Shown here piece after piece: positions 5,866-12,761 of a DNA stretch of 12,780 nucleotides (position 1 is its first letter; every line of letters starts with the position of its first letter). Under the pieces are notes generated by a model. That model did not search any database. It was not told the origin of the DNA and worked only from the letters and a program-made list of their open reading frames with translations. The stretch is from Candidatus Bathyarchaeota archaeon (lineage in GTDB: Archaea; Thermoproteota; Bathyarchaeia; Bathyarchaeales; Bathyarchaeaceae): positions 528,312 through 541,091 of the forward strand of contig CP070791.1 of NCBI GenBank assembly GCA_020346825.1. Reading direction: 5' to 3'. A program made the position numbers and the translations under genes.

Positions 5866-6656
5866 GCATGTTTGAGGGGTTTAGATTTAGAAGGGTTTCT
5901 TCAGTTGTCCACCTGTTAGATCCGCGAGCAAAATTCTTCTTCGTTTGCGTGCTGTTCATAACAGCAATATTAAACAGCAAATTACCGCCTCTCATTTTGC
6001 TGTTTTTCGTTCCCTTGCCCTTTGTTTTGATGGCTGGTGTTCAGCGGGAATGGATTCGATCTATGAGAGGCGCCTTATTCTTCGCATTCATCATTTTTCT
6101 GTTCAACTTCTTATTCACTTATTTATACACAGAATACCCTCAAGTTCCATCAGCTCCGCTGTTGGAACGCTCCATCGCCATGACCCTTCGTTTCTTGGTT
6201 TTAGTGGAGTCATTCTCAGTGTTTTTCTTAACAACTTCCCCCGATCATTTGGGTCTAGCGTTGGAGCAGAGTCACATTCCCTACGAGTTTTGCTTTGCCT
6301 TCACCACGGCAGTTCGTTTTGTCCCTGTGTTAGCTGAAGAAGCCCAGACCATCATGGATGCTCAAAAGGCCAGAGGTTTAGAGTTGGAGCGTGGAAACTT
6401 CCTAAAAAGGGTGAGAAATTATATTCCCATCCTTATTCCACTCATCGTTGGCGCAATTCGAAGAAGCCTAGAGCTCGCAGAGGCCATGGAATCTCGAGCC
6501 TGGGGGGCTAGCGAAAAACGAACCAATCTCTACGTGCTAAAGCTGAAGAGGAATGATTACCTCTTAGTCCTAATTTCCGTCCTCATGTTGATTCTCGCTG
6601 TTTACGTTTGGCTATATATCCCGATTCCTTCACTAACCATTTTGCTGAGTTTCTGA
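5862..6656 (+). CDS. ecfT: ECF transporter transmembrane T component (EcfT/CbiQ)
   Basis: This 264-residue membrane protein is the T component that couples the two ATPases to a substrate-binding S component. Hydrophobic segments are seen at about 25-37, 43-59, 71-88, 105-125, 188-200 and 232-252. The two short Ala-Arg-Gly-type coupling motifs that dock into the ATPases are present as KARGLE (169-174) and ESRAWG (210-215), on the long cytoplasmic helical region characteristic of EcfT. SD GGAGGT (5850-5855) sits six bases before the ATG, which overlaps the ATPase stop by four bases; ATG 5868 is a lesser alternative. No S component is encoded nearby, so substrate cannot be assigned; S proteins for such modules are often encoded elsewhere and shared. 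Confidence 0.92.
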   Translation: MSMFEGFRFRRVSSVVHLLDPRAKFFFVCVLFITAILNSKLPPLILLFFVPLPFVLMAGVQREWIRSMRGALFFAFIIFLFNFLFTYLYTEYPQVPSAPLLERSIAMTLRFLVLVESFSVFFLTTSPDHLGLALEQSHIPYEFCFAFTTAVRFVPVLAEEAQTIMDAQKARGLELERGNFLKRVRNYIPILIPLIVGAIRRSLELAEAMESRAWGASEKRTNLYVLKLKRNDYLLVLISVLMLILAVYVWLYIPIPSLTILLSF

Positions 6657-6719
6657 TTCACTTCAAAGGATGGTTGGGTTTGAAACTAACCTCGCCTGCA
6701 CGCTTCCAACAGATTAGAA

Positions 6720-6729
6720 AGGTTTTTAA
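6720..6729 (+). promoter_or_regulatory. TATA box for the hexuloisomerase gene
   Basis: AGGTTTTTAA contains a TTTTTAA core preceded by the purine-rich AGAAAGG, as in archaeal BRE/TATA promoters. The start site would fall near 6750, just before the SD GAGGGG (6754-6759) and the TTG start at 6766. It separates this gene from the ECF operon by 109 bases, in which nothing else is seen. Confidence 0.42.
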
Positions 6730-6765
6730 CATGTAAGGTGGAATTGCCTCTCCGAGGGGAAACCG

Positions 6766-7365
6766 TTGAAATGGTTGAAAGCTGCTGCGGAAGAGATTTT
6801 GTCTGGCGCTAGAAAAGCGATGAACGAACTCGATGTTAGGAAAGTAGAAGAATTCCTTCAGATGATTATGGATTCCAAACAAAGGAAAATCTTTGTAGTT
6901 GGCGTGGGCCGAAGCGGGTTTGTGGGACGGGCTTTCGCTCTGCGACTCATGAATTTAGGATTTAATGTCTACTTTTTGGGAGAGACAATCACACCTGCCG
7001 CTGGAAAAGAAGATCTGATCATCGCTATTTCCGGTTCAGGCACAACCAAGTTTGCTCTAACCGCAAGTTCAGCTGCAAAAGAAATTGGGGCAAAGGTGAT
7101 TGGCGTAACTTCATATCCGCAATCTCCGCTAGGGGACCTCGCTGACCTCATCTTGTCCATTGGCGGTCGCACAAAACTTGGTTGGCCAAAAGAAGAGGAG
7201 TATTTGGCTAGACAACTTCTAGGCGAACGTGAAACTCTGAGCCCCCTCGGATCCATATTCGAAAACAACTGCATGGTCTTCCTTGACAGCCTGGTTGTTG
7301 AACTCATGCATCGCCTGGGAAAAACCGAAGATGAACTGAAGAAACTTCACGCCACTATTGAATAG
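6766..7365 (+). CDS. hxlB: 6-phospho-3-hexuloisomerase (PHI), SIS domain
   Basis: This 199-residue single SIS-domain protein matches 6-phospho-3-hexuloisomerase, which interconverts 3-hexulose-6-phosphate and fructose-6-phosphate. In archaea lacking the oxidative pentose phosphate path it acts with hexulose-phosphate synthase to make ribulose-5-phosphate. The phosphosugar-binding segment is VVGVGRSGFVGRAFALRL (44-61). The SIS loop is ISGSGTT (88-94). PLGSIFENN (160-168), followed by VFLDSLVVELM (171-181), is characteristic of PHI. The start is TTG, with SD GAGG (6754-6757) eight bases upstream; the next in-frame ATG (6821) would lose the first helix. No synthase (Fae/Hps) gene is in the window. 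A T-run lies 28 bases after the stop. Other SIS isomerases are possible but the C-terminal motif favours PHI. Confidence 0.88.
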   Translation: MKWLKAAAEEILSGARKAMNELDVRKVEEFLQMIMDSKQRKIFVVGVGRSGFVGRAFALRLMNLGFNVYFLGETITPAAGKEDLIIAISGSGTTKFALTASSAAKEIGAKVIGVTSYPQSPLGDLADLILSIGGRTKLGWPKEEEYLARQLLGERETLSPLGSIFENNCMVFLDSLVVELMHRLGKTEDELKKLHATIE

Positions 7366-7393
7366 TTTAGCCAGTTTGTTGCATTGATGCCCA

Positions 7394-7399
7394 TTTTTT
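7394..7399 (+). terminator. T6 tract after the hexuloisomerase gene
   Basis: A run of six T (in CCATTTTTTCG) lies 28 bases after the hxlB stop codon. Archaeal polymerase terminates in such U-tracts. No stable hairpin precedes it. The rest of 7400-7496 shows no gene. Confidence 0.4.
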
Positions 7400-7496
7400 C
7401 GCTTTACACTCTCTCAAAAGGACTGCTAGTGCTTAGCTTTGCACTCTTGCTAGATCTTCCACATTCTTTTCATTCTTGTCAACGCAGCTTCTAGAC

Positions 7497-7592
7497 TTAT
7501 TTAGCTCTCGCTCTCCGTCTCCTCCTCTTTTTTTGAGACCTTTTCACTTTCTTCTTCTTAGTCTTCTTTGTCATGGCACGATGTCTAGTCAT
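7497..7592 (-). CDS. Very basic 31-aa peptide, candidate ribosomal protein eL41
   Basis: This minus-strand ORF encodes 31 residues, 19 of them Lys or Arg. It begins MTRHRAMTKKTKKKK and ends KRRRRRARAK. Counting from the second Met (start 7574) it is 25 residues, the length of eukaryotic eL41. Its end aligns without gaps to the recalled yeast eL41 tail KRRKVRARSK (7 of 10 identical). Composition bias makes such a match easier by chance, so the name is tentative. Support for coding comes from a GGTGA SD (minus strand, 7598-7602) five bases before the first ATG. A TATA-like TTTTTATC lies further upstream (about 7678-7685). The frame is open further upstream through several GTG/TTG codons, so a longer form (about 49 residues from a GTG) is possible. 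eL41 sits at the subunit interface in ribosomes that have it. The region otherwise has no gene. Confidence 0.45.
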   Translation of the reverse strand: MTRHRAMTKKTKKKKVKRSQKKRRRRRARAK

Positions 7593-7748
7593 AGATTTCA
7601 CCACCAACCAAATGCCTGCAGGCACAACTGTAAGCTTGTTACCCACTGTTCTGGTGCGTATATGATGAGAGAATGAAGATAAAAAGAGTTTGGCTTTCCA
7701 TAGGCATAACTCCTCTTGAAAGCTTTTGCAGCCAAATTATGGGTAAGG

Positions 7749-7757
7749 TTTTTTAAA
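7749..7757 (+). promoter_or_regulatory. TATA box of the C/D-box sRNA
   Basis: TTTTTTAAA (context GGTAAGGTTTTTTAAACTG) is a strong archaeal TATA element. A start about 25 bases downstream (7776-7780) would fall two to six bases before the C box of the sRNA at 7782. That spacing is what is expected for a directly transcribed archaeal C/D sRNA, so each feature supports the other. Confidence 0.6.
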
Positions 7758-7777
7758 CTGTTATGTTCGAGTTGTTA

Positions 7778-7838
7778 TCAGATGATGACGGATACGACTC
7801 TGAGCCTATGTGATGATGAAATGGAGCGACTCTGACAT
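7778..7838 (+). ncRNA. C/D-box guide sRNA (2'-O-methylation guide)
   Basis: All four boxes of an archaeal C/D sRNA appear in order: C box ATGATGA (7782-7788), D' box CTGA (7800-7803), C' box GTGATGA (7810-7816) or the overlapping ATGATGA (7813-7819), and D box CTGA (7832-7835). Guide spacers are 11 bases (7789-7799) and 12 bases (7820-7831, using the second C'), the standard size. Such RNAs bind L7Ae, Nop5 and fibrillarin and direct 2'-O-methylation of the target base paired five positions before D or D'. The predicted targets are AGUCGUAUCCG (D' guide) and AGUCGCUCCAUU (D guide), with a G methylated in each AGUCG. Both halves share GATGATGA at the start and CGACTCTGA at the end, which suggests internal duplication. 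Ends are approximate; there is no long terminal stem. Confidence 0.82.
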
Positions 7839-7933
7839 CAGTTTCGCGAGCGCACGCAATAAGTATGAAAGATCGAACAAATCTCTCAGCTGTTTTGATA
7901 GTTATGGACTCTCTCCTCCCCCTTTTGAGCGCG

Positions 7934-7985
7934 CGCATGCCCGGGGAAGGACTTAATCGTCAGCAGCTTTGGTTTTGTGCATGCG
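7934..7985. repeat. Short inverted repeat downstream of lysC
   Basis: CGCATGC (7934-7940) and GCATGCG (7979-7985) are perfect inverted arms of seven bases with a 38-base spacer. They lie just after the 3' end of the minus-strand thr operon, where the minus strand also has a pyrimidine-rich tract (complement of 7985-7997). They may form a weak 3' structure for the operon. The remainder of 7839-8012 shows no gene or RNA that can be supported. Confidence 0.25.
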
Positions 7986-8012
7986 AAAGAGAGAAGGCTG
8001 CGTCATGTTGGT

Positions 8013-9419
8013 CTAGTTTTGTAGTTTGAATTCTTCGTGAATTGCTTGGACTGCTTTCTCACCATCGGTTTCCTTTACTACACAAGAAATGTTTAGTTCA
8101 GAGGAGCCTTGGGCGATCATACGAATGTTTATTCCTTTTCGGGCAACGGCGGTGAATAGTCTGGAGGCTACTCCTGGTGTGCCTTTCATGCCTGCGCCCA
8201 CGACAGCGACCACACAAACGTCATCTTCTGCTGTCACTTCACGTATCAAACCTCTGCCCAAAAGAGCAATTTCCAATGTGCTAACAGCCTTCTCTAACAA
8301 GCTTCTTTGAATCACGAACGAAATGTTTGCTTCTGAGACGCTTTGTGAAATCATTAGAACGTTAATGTTGTCTCTTCCGATGACATCGAAGACTTTTGCA
8401 GCTGTTCCGGGTGAACCAACCATACCCGCCCCGCTAACATTAACTAGCGCTACTTCCTTAACAAGAGTTATGGCTTTCACCGCTTCTCCAATCCTGGTTT
8501 TCTGCTTCTCAACAATGAGGGTTCCCGAATTCTCTGGATCAAACACATTTCTTATTCTGACAGGTATACTCTCTTCCATAGCTGGTTCCAGCGCTCTTGG
8601 ATGCATAGCTTTTGCTCCGAAGATAGTCATTTCTGTGGCTTCTTTGAAGGAAAGCTCAGGCAACATTTTTGCCGTAGGAACAATTTTTGGGTCAGAGGTC
8701 ATCAGTCCGTCCACATCTGTCCATATCCAAACTTCAGTGGCTGTTAATGCAGAGCCTATTATGGTGGTTGTGTAATCAGACCCGCCTCGACCAAGGGTGG
8801 TGGTCTCGCCATCTTGAGTTGCGGCTATATAACCCGTTACTATTGGAATAATATTCTTTTCTAGCAACGGTTCGATCTTTTCCTTAACTTGATGTTTGGT
8901 GACGTTCATAAGCGGTTTGGCTTCTCCAAAGTTGGAGTCGGTTACGATTCCTATTTCTCCTCCAGTGTAGTATTTGGCGTTCAATTCTAGGTCTCTTAGT
9001 GCCCCCATGACTATAGGTGCTGACAATCTCTCTCCGAAAGAGAGAACATAATCTTTTGATTTCGAGGTAAGCTCGCCAACATAAACGATTCCTATTAGGA
9101 CTTTTTCAAGTTCGTCGACCAATGTTTTGAGGATTTGTTCAATTTCTTGTTGTAGACGCTCTTTTTGAATGGCTTCCTTGGCAACAACCAAATGTTCTTT
9201 GAGAAGTTTTTGTTTAAACTCGTGAATGTAGTTGCTGTTTCCGTTTCTCGCTTGTTTAGCAACTTCAATCAATTTATCAGTAATTCCTTCCAACGCTGAT
9301 ACTACAGTGACAATGCGATAGCCTTGGCTAACGTGATCAGCAATTAAACGAGCAACATGGCGAATGTTTTTACCGCTAGCTATCGAGGTGCCTCCAAACT
9401 TCATCACTATTTTCTTCAA
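8013..9419 (-). CDS. lysC: Aspartate kinase with two C-terminal ACT domains
   Basis: This is aspartokinase, making 4-phospho-L-aspartate from aspartate and ATP, the first step to threonine, methionine and lysine. From the chosen start it has 468 residues. The kinase domain (about 1-305) shows KFGGTS (7-12), GRGGSDYTTT (210-219), TDVDGLMTSDP (234-244) and FGAKAMHPRALEPA (267-280). Two ACT domains follow (about 320-392 and 399-465), in which VNVSGAGMVGSPGTA and VAVVGAGMKGTPGVA are the ligand-loop segments, so feedback inhibition, probably by threonine or lysine, is likely. The start is TTG at 9419: SD AGGAGGAGG (minus strand, 9426-9434) ends six bases upstream, and the family N-terminus is M-K-x-V-M-K-F-G-G. 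The longer TTG at 9443 would place the SD inside the gene. It is the last gene of the operon. Confidence 0.95.
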   Translation of the reverse strand: MKKIVMKFGGTSIASGKNIRHVARLIADHVSQGYRIVTVVSALEGITDKLIEVAKQARNGNSNYIHEFKQKLLKEHLVVAKEAIQKERLQQEIEQILKTLVDELEKVLIGIVYVGELTSKSKDYVLSFGERLSAPIVMGALRDLELNAKYYTGGEIGIVTDSNFGEAKPLMNVTKHQVKEKIEPLLEKNIIPIVTGYIAATQDGETTTLGRGGSDYTTTIIGSALTATEVWIWTDVDGLMTSDPKIVPTAKMLPELSFKEATEMTIFGAKAMHPRALEPAMEESIPVRIRNVFDPENSGTLIVEKQKTRIGEAVKAITLVKEVALVNVSGAGMVGSPGTAAKVFDVIGRDNINVLMISQSVSEANISFVIQRSLLEKAVSTLEIALLGRGLIREVTAEDDVCVVAVVGAGMKGTPGVASRLFTAVARKGINIRMIAQGSSELNISCVVKETDGEKAVQAIHEEFKLQN

Positions 9420-9439
9420 ATCATTCCTCCTCCTAAACG

Positions 9440-10465
9440 TCAAGCTATTAGTTTGGTTGCTAAGTTCTGTTTTATGTCCAAAAGGTCCCTCAATATAGTA
9501 CTAGCCGTCTCTATTCCTCCTGCGCCTCGTCCTATTATTGTTTCTTCACCAGCGAATTCTGAGACAAAGGTTACAGCGTTGAGGACTCCGCCAACGGATA
9601 AAGGGTCGTGTCTAGATATTTCAATAGGCTTGACTCTAAGGTCGCTATTGATGGATCCTATGAGTTTGATTGTGCATGTTTTTTTGGCAGCTTCTTCCAA
9701 AGCTTGTGGCGTAACGTTGCGAATTCCCTGAACATCCACATCTTTCAAGGTTACCTTTTTGTTCATTATCCAATTCGCCATGATGACCAGTTTGCAGGCT
9801 GCATCTACACCATCAACGTCCATTGAAGGATCAGTTTCACAGTATCCTAGTTTTTGGGCATTTTTAAGGGCTTGCTGAAACGTAAAATGTTTTTCATCCA
9901 TTTCGGTCAAAATGTAATTTGTTGTTCCGTTCAATATGCCTCTGATAGAGACAATTCTGTCGCCCAAGAGGCATTTTTTGGCTAGTTCAAGAACTGGGGT
10001 TCCTGCTCCAACAGTTCCGCTGAATCGTAGATACACTTTGTTGTAGTCCGCTAACTCGACTAGAGCGGGCATGGCTAGAGCGAGGGGCCCTTTGTTTGTG
10101 GTAACAACATGTTTTCCGGTTTTGAACGCTGTTTTGATGTAGGATAAGCCAGGTTCTCCGTCCACAATGTTAGTAGGTGTTGCTTCAACCATCGCCTCAG
10201 CTTCAACAGATTCGATTACATCCAACGCTGACATGGCAGGATGCCCGTATTCACGGCTTGATGCCACGGTCCTTTTTTCATCTTTCAAAGATAACGTCTT
10301 CTCTAGGGTTAATCCCCTAGGGTTTATGGCAGCTCCTCCTTTGTCTACCACAGCTACAACCCTAGGATGAAAACCATAGTCTTTGACAAGCTCTGTTTCT
10401 CGACGTATGAGGATTCGCGCGAAGCTTTGACCAACAATTCCACAGCCCACTAAGATTATTCTCAT
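9440..10465 (-). CDS. hom: Homoserine dehydrogenase (no ACT domain)
   Basis: Homoserine dehydrogenase reduces aspartate semialdehyde to homoserine with NAD(P)H, at the threonine/methionine branch. From the ATG it has 341 residues. It shows the Rossmann motif VGCGIVG (6-12), ATPTNIVDGEP (95-105), TTNKGPLA (122-129, with the conserved Lys125), GTVGAGTPVLE (150-160), RGILNGTTNYIL (175-186) and DPSMDVDGVDAACK (212-225, with the conserved Lys225). GRGAGGIETAS near the end is also typical. It is the short form without a C-terminal ACT domain. Three start codons lie in a row (TTG 10471, GTG 10468, ATG 10465). ATG is preferred because SD AGGTGA (minus strand, 10472-10477) lies six bases upstream and family members begin at this MRI. 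The gap to thrC is six bases. Confidence 0.94.
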   Translation of the reverse strand: MRIILVGCGIVGQSFARILIRRETELVKDYGFHPRVVAVVDKGGAAINPRGLTLEKTLSLKDEKRTVASSREYGHPAMSALDVIESVEAEAMVEATPTNIVDGEPGLSYIKTAFKTGKHVVTTNKGPLALAMPALVELADYNKVYLRFSGTVGAGTPVLELAKKCLLGDRIVSIRGILNGTTNYILTEMDEKHFTFQQALKNAQKLGYCETDPSMDVDGVDAACKLVIMANWIMNKKVTLKDVDVQGIRNVTPQALEEAAKKTCTIKLIGSINSDLRVKPIEISRHDPLSVGGVLNAVTFVSEFAGEETIIGRGAGGIETASTILRDLLDIKQNLATKLIA

Positions 10466-10471
10466 CACCAA

Positions 10472-11728
10472 TCACCTAGAAACCACGGTTACAGGCATAG
10501 ATCGTGAAAGTCCTAGGAGATTCTCAACAGATCCTATTTCTGCATCAACCTCAGAAGGCTTTTCACTTATTTTTATCGCAATATCAGGATCCTTCAATCC
10601 GTGACCCGTGGTCACACAAACCACAACCTCGTCTTTACCGATTTTTCCCATCTCAAACAGCTTCTTTAGCCCCGCAATGGAGGAGGCGCTCGCCGGTTCC
10701 ACAAACAAGCCTTCGGATCTAGCAAGCATCTTTTGCGCTTCTAGAATTTCTTCATCGGTCACGGTCTCCGCGGTTCCTCCAGATTCTTTAATTGCCCTCA
10801 TGGCTTTTTTCCAGCTGATGGGAACTCCAATTCTGATGGCCGTAGCAATAGTTTCAGGTTTGTCCAAGGGTAAGATTTCGTCTTCTCCGTTCTTAATAGC
10901 ACGGGCTATGGGCGCTGCTCCTTCAGCTTGAATTCCTGTCATTTTCGGAAGCTTGTCTATCATACCCAGCTTGTGGAATTCGGTGAATCCTTTCCATAAG
11001 GAGCTGATGTTTCCAGCATTGCCTACAGGCAGAACCACTCTGTCGGGTGACCTTTTGTTCAACTGGTCACAGATCTCGTGGGCCAAGGTTTTTTGTCCTT
11101 CTAGTCTGTAAGGATTGATGGAGTTGAGGAGATAGACTTCCCTATGTTTCTCTGATAGTTCTAGCACCGTTTTCAAGGCATGATCAAAGTTTCCTCGAAT
11201 CTGAACGACCTTTGCCCCGTAAACCATGGCTTGTGCCAGTTTTCCGTACGCAATTTTGCCAGAAGGTATAAAGACTATACATTGAAGCCCTGCTTTCGCC
11301 GCGTAAGCAGCCAAAGAGGCAGAGGTGTTGCCTGTTGAGGCACAGACAACTGTTTTCATGCCTAGTTCCACGGCGTTTGTCACTCCAACGGTCATGCCTC
11401 TATCCTTAAAGGATCCTGTCGGGTTTTCACCTTCATTCTTCACGTAGAGGCGCTCAACTCCTACAAAGTTTATCAAACGGTTGCAAGAGTGAAGTCCAGT
11501 TCCACCCTCATTCAAAGAGATAACCTTTGATGGATCACGAATTGGCATAAAATCTTTGTATCTCCATACTGATAGGGACAGGCTCCGCCAGTCACTCTTT
11601 TCAAGTTTTGCTTTCAGGAGGTCATAATCATATTCAACTTCAAGAAGGTCACCGCATCGTTTACATGAGTAAACAATCTCGTCCGCACCATGTTTTTCTC
11701 CGCATGCTATACACGTTTGGTATATCAC
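10472..11728 (-). CDS. thrC: Threonine synthase with N-terminal zinc-ribbon
   Basis: Threonine synthase is a pyridoxal-phosphate enzyme that converts O-phosphohomoserine to threonine and phosphate. From the chosen GTG it has 418 residues. A four-cysteine zinc-ribbon opens the protein (C6-x2-C9 and C22-x2-C25). NPTGSFKDRG (102-111) carries the PLP lysine (K108), and CASTGNTSASLAAYA (129-143) is the phosphate-binding/PLP loop. The full fold-type II catalytic domain follows. The longest ORF starts at ATG 11788 and overlaps thrB by 59 bases, but GTG 11728 is better. It follows the thrB stop by one base, SD GGAGG (minus strand, 11735-11739) is six bases upstream, and MIYQTCIACG is the usual N-terminus. 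Confidence 0.95.
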   Translation of the reverse strand: MIYQTCIACGEKHGADEIVYSCKRCGDLLEVEYDYDLLKAKLEKSDWRSLSLSVWRYKDFMPIRDPSKVISLNEGGTGLHSCNRLINFVGVERLYVKNEGENPTGSFKDRGMTVGVTNAVELGMKTVVCASTGNTSASLAAYAAKAGLQCIVFIPSGKIAYGKLAQAMVYGAKVVQIRGNFDHALKTVLELSEKHREVYLLNSINPYRLEGQKTLAHEICDQLNKRSPDRVVLPVGNAGNISSLWKGFTEFHKLGMIDKLPKMTGIQAEGAAPIARAIKNGEDEILPLDKPETIATAIRIGVPISWKKAMRAIKESGGTAETVTDEEILEAQKMLARSEGLFVEPASASSIAGLKKLFEMGKIGKDEVVVCVTTGHGLKDPDIAIKISEKPSEVDAEIGSVENLLGLSRSMPVTVVSR

Positions 11729-11729
11729 A

Positions 11730-12710
11730 TTATTCCTCCTGTAACAGGAAAACCCCTTTTCCAGGTCTTGTGCAGTAGGTATCTGCATTTACGCCAGCAG
11801 ATTCAAATCCTCTTTCCATGACCCTGGCAACTTCGGAAGCATCGGTATTGTTGCTGTTTACCACAGCCAATATGGCGGGCCCAGCGCCACTGATACACAC
11901 TCCACATGCGCCAGCTTCTAAGGCTCTCTTTCTAACCTCTTGATAACCCGGAATCATGAAGGCCCTAGCAGGCTCAACAACAGCGTCAGACATGGACTTA
12001 CCAATAAGGTTTACATCGCTTAAGGCAAAACCAGTAGCCATAGTTGCGGCGTGTCCTATGTTGTACACAAGTTTTTCCATTGAAACGGTTTTTGGTAAAA
12101 TGGAACGAGCCTCCTCAGTTTTCTTAGGTTTGTTAGGTATACTTGGAATGGCTATACTTATGTCTAGATTCTGCGGGGATTTCAGATGAACGACTTCCAA
12201 AGGCTTATAGGATTTGATGATGACAAAATCTCCGCAGATGGCAGCGGAAACGTTGTCTGCGTGTTCGAAACCAGCTGAAGCGATCTCACCCTTGGCAGCC
12301 AACTGAATTAACTCTTTAGGGTCGAGTTTGAGTTCAAACAGGCGATTTAGTCCGAAGGCAACTGCTGCAGCTGAAGCAGCGCTACTGCCCAAACCCAAGC
12401 TGTGTGGGATCCCTTTTTCAAGCTTGATCATCAACCCGGTTCTTATCTTAAATTCGTGTAAGATATGTTTTGCAACAACTCCAGCTGTGTTTTTCTCAGG
12501 ATCGGTAGGAATAGAATCTGCCGCTAAACCTGAAACTTCAATCTTGATATCTTTGGAGATTGGGGTTATCGTAACCTTGTCACTTGGATGTTCTAGAGAC
12601 ATGCCAAAAACATCGAAGCCTGGACCTAGATTAGCTGTAGTTGCAGGGGCTTTCACAATTACTTTGTTTGGCAGTGATGCACGACTCATCCTTCCGGCTC
12701 TTAGATCCAT
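11730..12710 (-). CDS. thrB: Homoserine kinase (GHMP family)
   Basis: Homoserine kinase phosphorylates homoserine to O-phosphohomoserine for threonine synthase. It has 326 residues with the N-terminal KAPATTANLGPGFDVFGMS (20-38) and the ATP-binding GHMP motif PHSLGLGSSAASAAA (102-116). The late GVCISGAGPAILA segment is the third GHMP motif. The start at ATG 12710 is backed by SD GGGAGG (minus strand, 12718-12723) seven bases upstream; the internal ATG at 12689 has a purine-rich GGAAGG directly abutting it, too close to serve as SD. It is the first gene of the thrB-thrC-hom-lysC operon; its last codons contain the SD of thrC, so the two are translationally coupled. Function follows from both motifs and neighbours, separating it from other GHMP kinases. 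Confidence 0.95.
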   Translation of the reverse strand: MDLRAGRMSRASLPNKVIVKAPATTANLGPGFDVFGMSLEHPSDKVTITPISKDIKIEVSGLAADSIPTDPEKNTAGVVAKHILHEFKIRTGLMIKLEKGIPHSLGLGSSAASAAAVAFGLNRLFELKLDPKELIQLAAKGEIASAGFEHADNVSAAICGDFVIIKSYKPLEVVHLKSPQNLDISIAIPSIPNKPKKTEEARSILPKTVSMEKLVYNIGHAATMATGFALSDVNLIGKSMSDAVVEPARAFMIPGYQEVRKRALEAGACGVCISGAGPAILAVVNSNNTDASEVARVMERGFESAGVNADTYCTRPGKGVFLLQEE

Positions 12711-12753
12711 ATTGAAGCCTCCCTATTAAGATTATGTCTTGCCCATAATGGTC

Positions 12754-12761
12754 ATATTTAA
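12754..12761 (-). promoter_or_regulatory. TATA box of the thrB-thrC-hom-lysC operon
   Basis: On the minus strand the sequence GATATGTTAAATATGACC contains TTAAATAT, a good archaeal TATA element. A start about 26 bases downstream (near 12731) would leave a leader of about 20 bases that holds the GGGAGG SD and the ATG of thrB. No attenuator or leader peptide is seen in so short a leader; any regulator site would lie further right, near or past the window edge. Confidence 0.5.

Noticed and set aside
7476..7676. 66-residue plus-strand ORF rich in Ser, Leu and Phe
   Set aside because: Its composition is the antisense image of the basic minus-strand eL41-like ORF; it has no SD.
7782..7803. Assignment of the D' guide to the 16S rRNA decoding region (AGUCGUA near 1493-1499)
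   Set aside because: Only seven consecutive pairs form before mismatches; archaeal guides usually pair over nine or more bases, so no target is claimed.
7753..7938. 61-residue minus-strand ORF
   Set aside because: It runs antisense across the C/D-box sRNA and its promoter, with no protein features.
7925..8005. Possible tRNA or other structured RNA in the GC-rich stretch after lysC
   Set aside because: No T-arm, anticodon arm or acceptor stem could be fitted on either strand; only a 7-bp inverted repeat is visible.
8323..8775. 150-residue plus-strand ORF
   Set aside because: It is antisense to the well-supported aspartate kinase and has no family features.
12328..12729. 133-residue plus-strand ORF
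   Set aside because: It is antisense to homoserine kinase, whose GHMP motifs explain this stretch.
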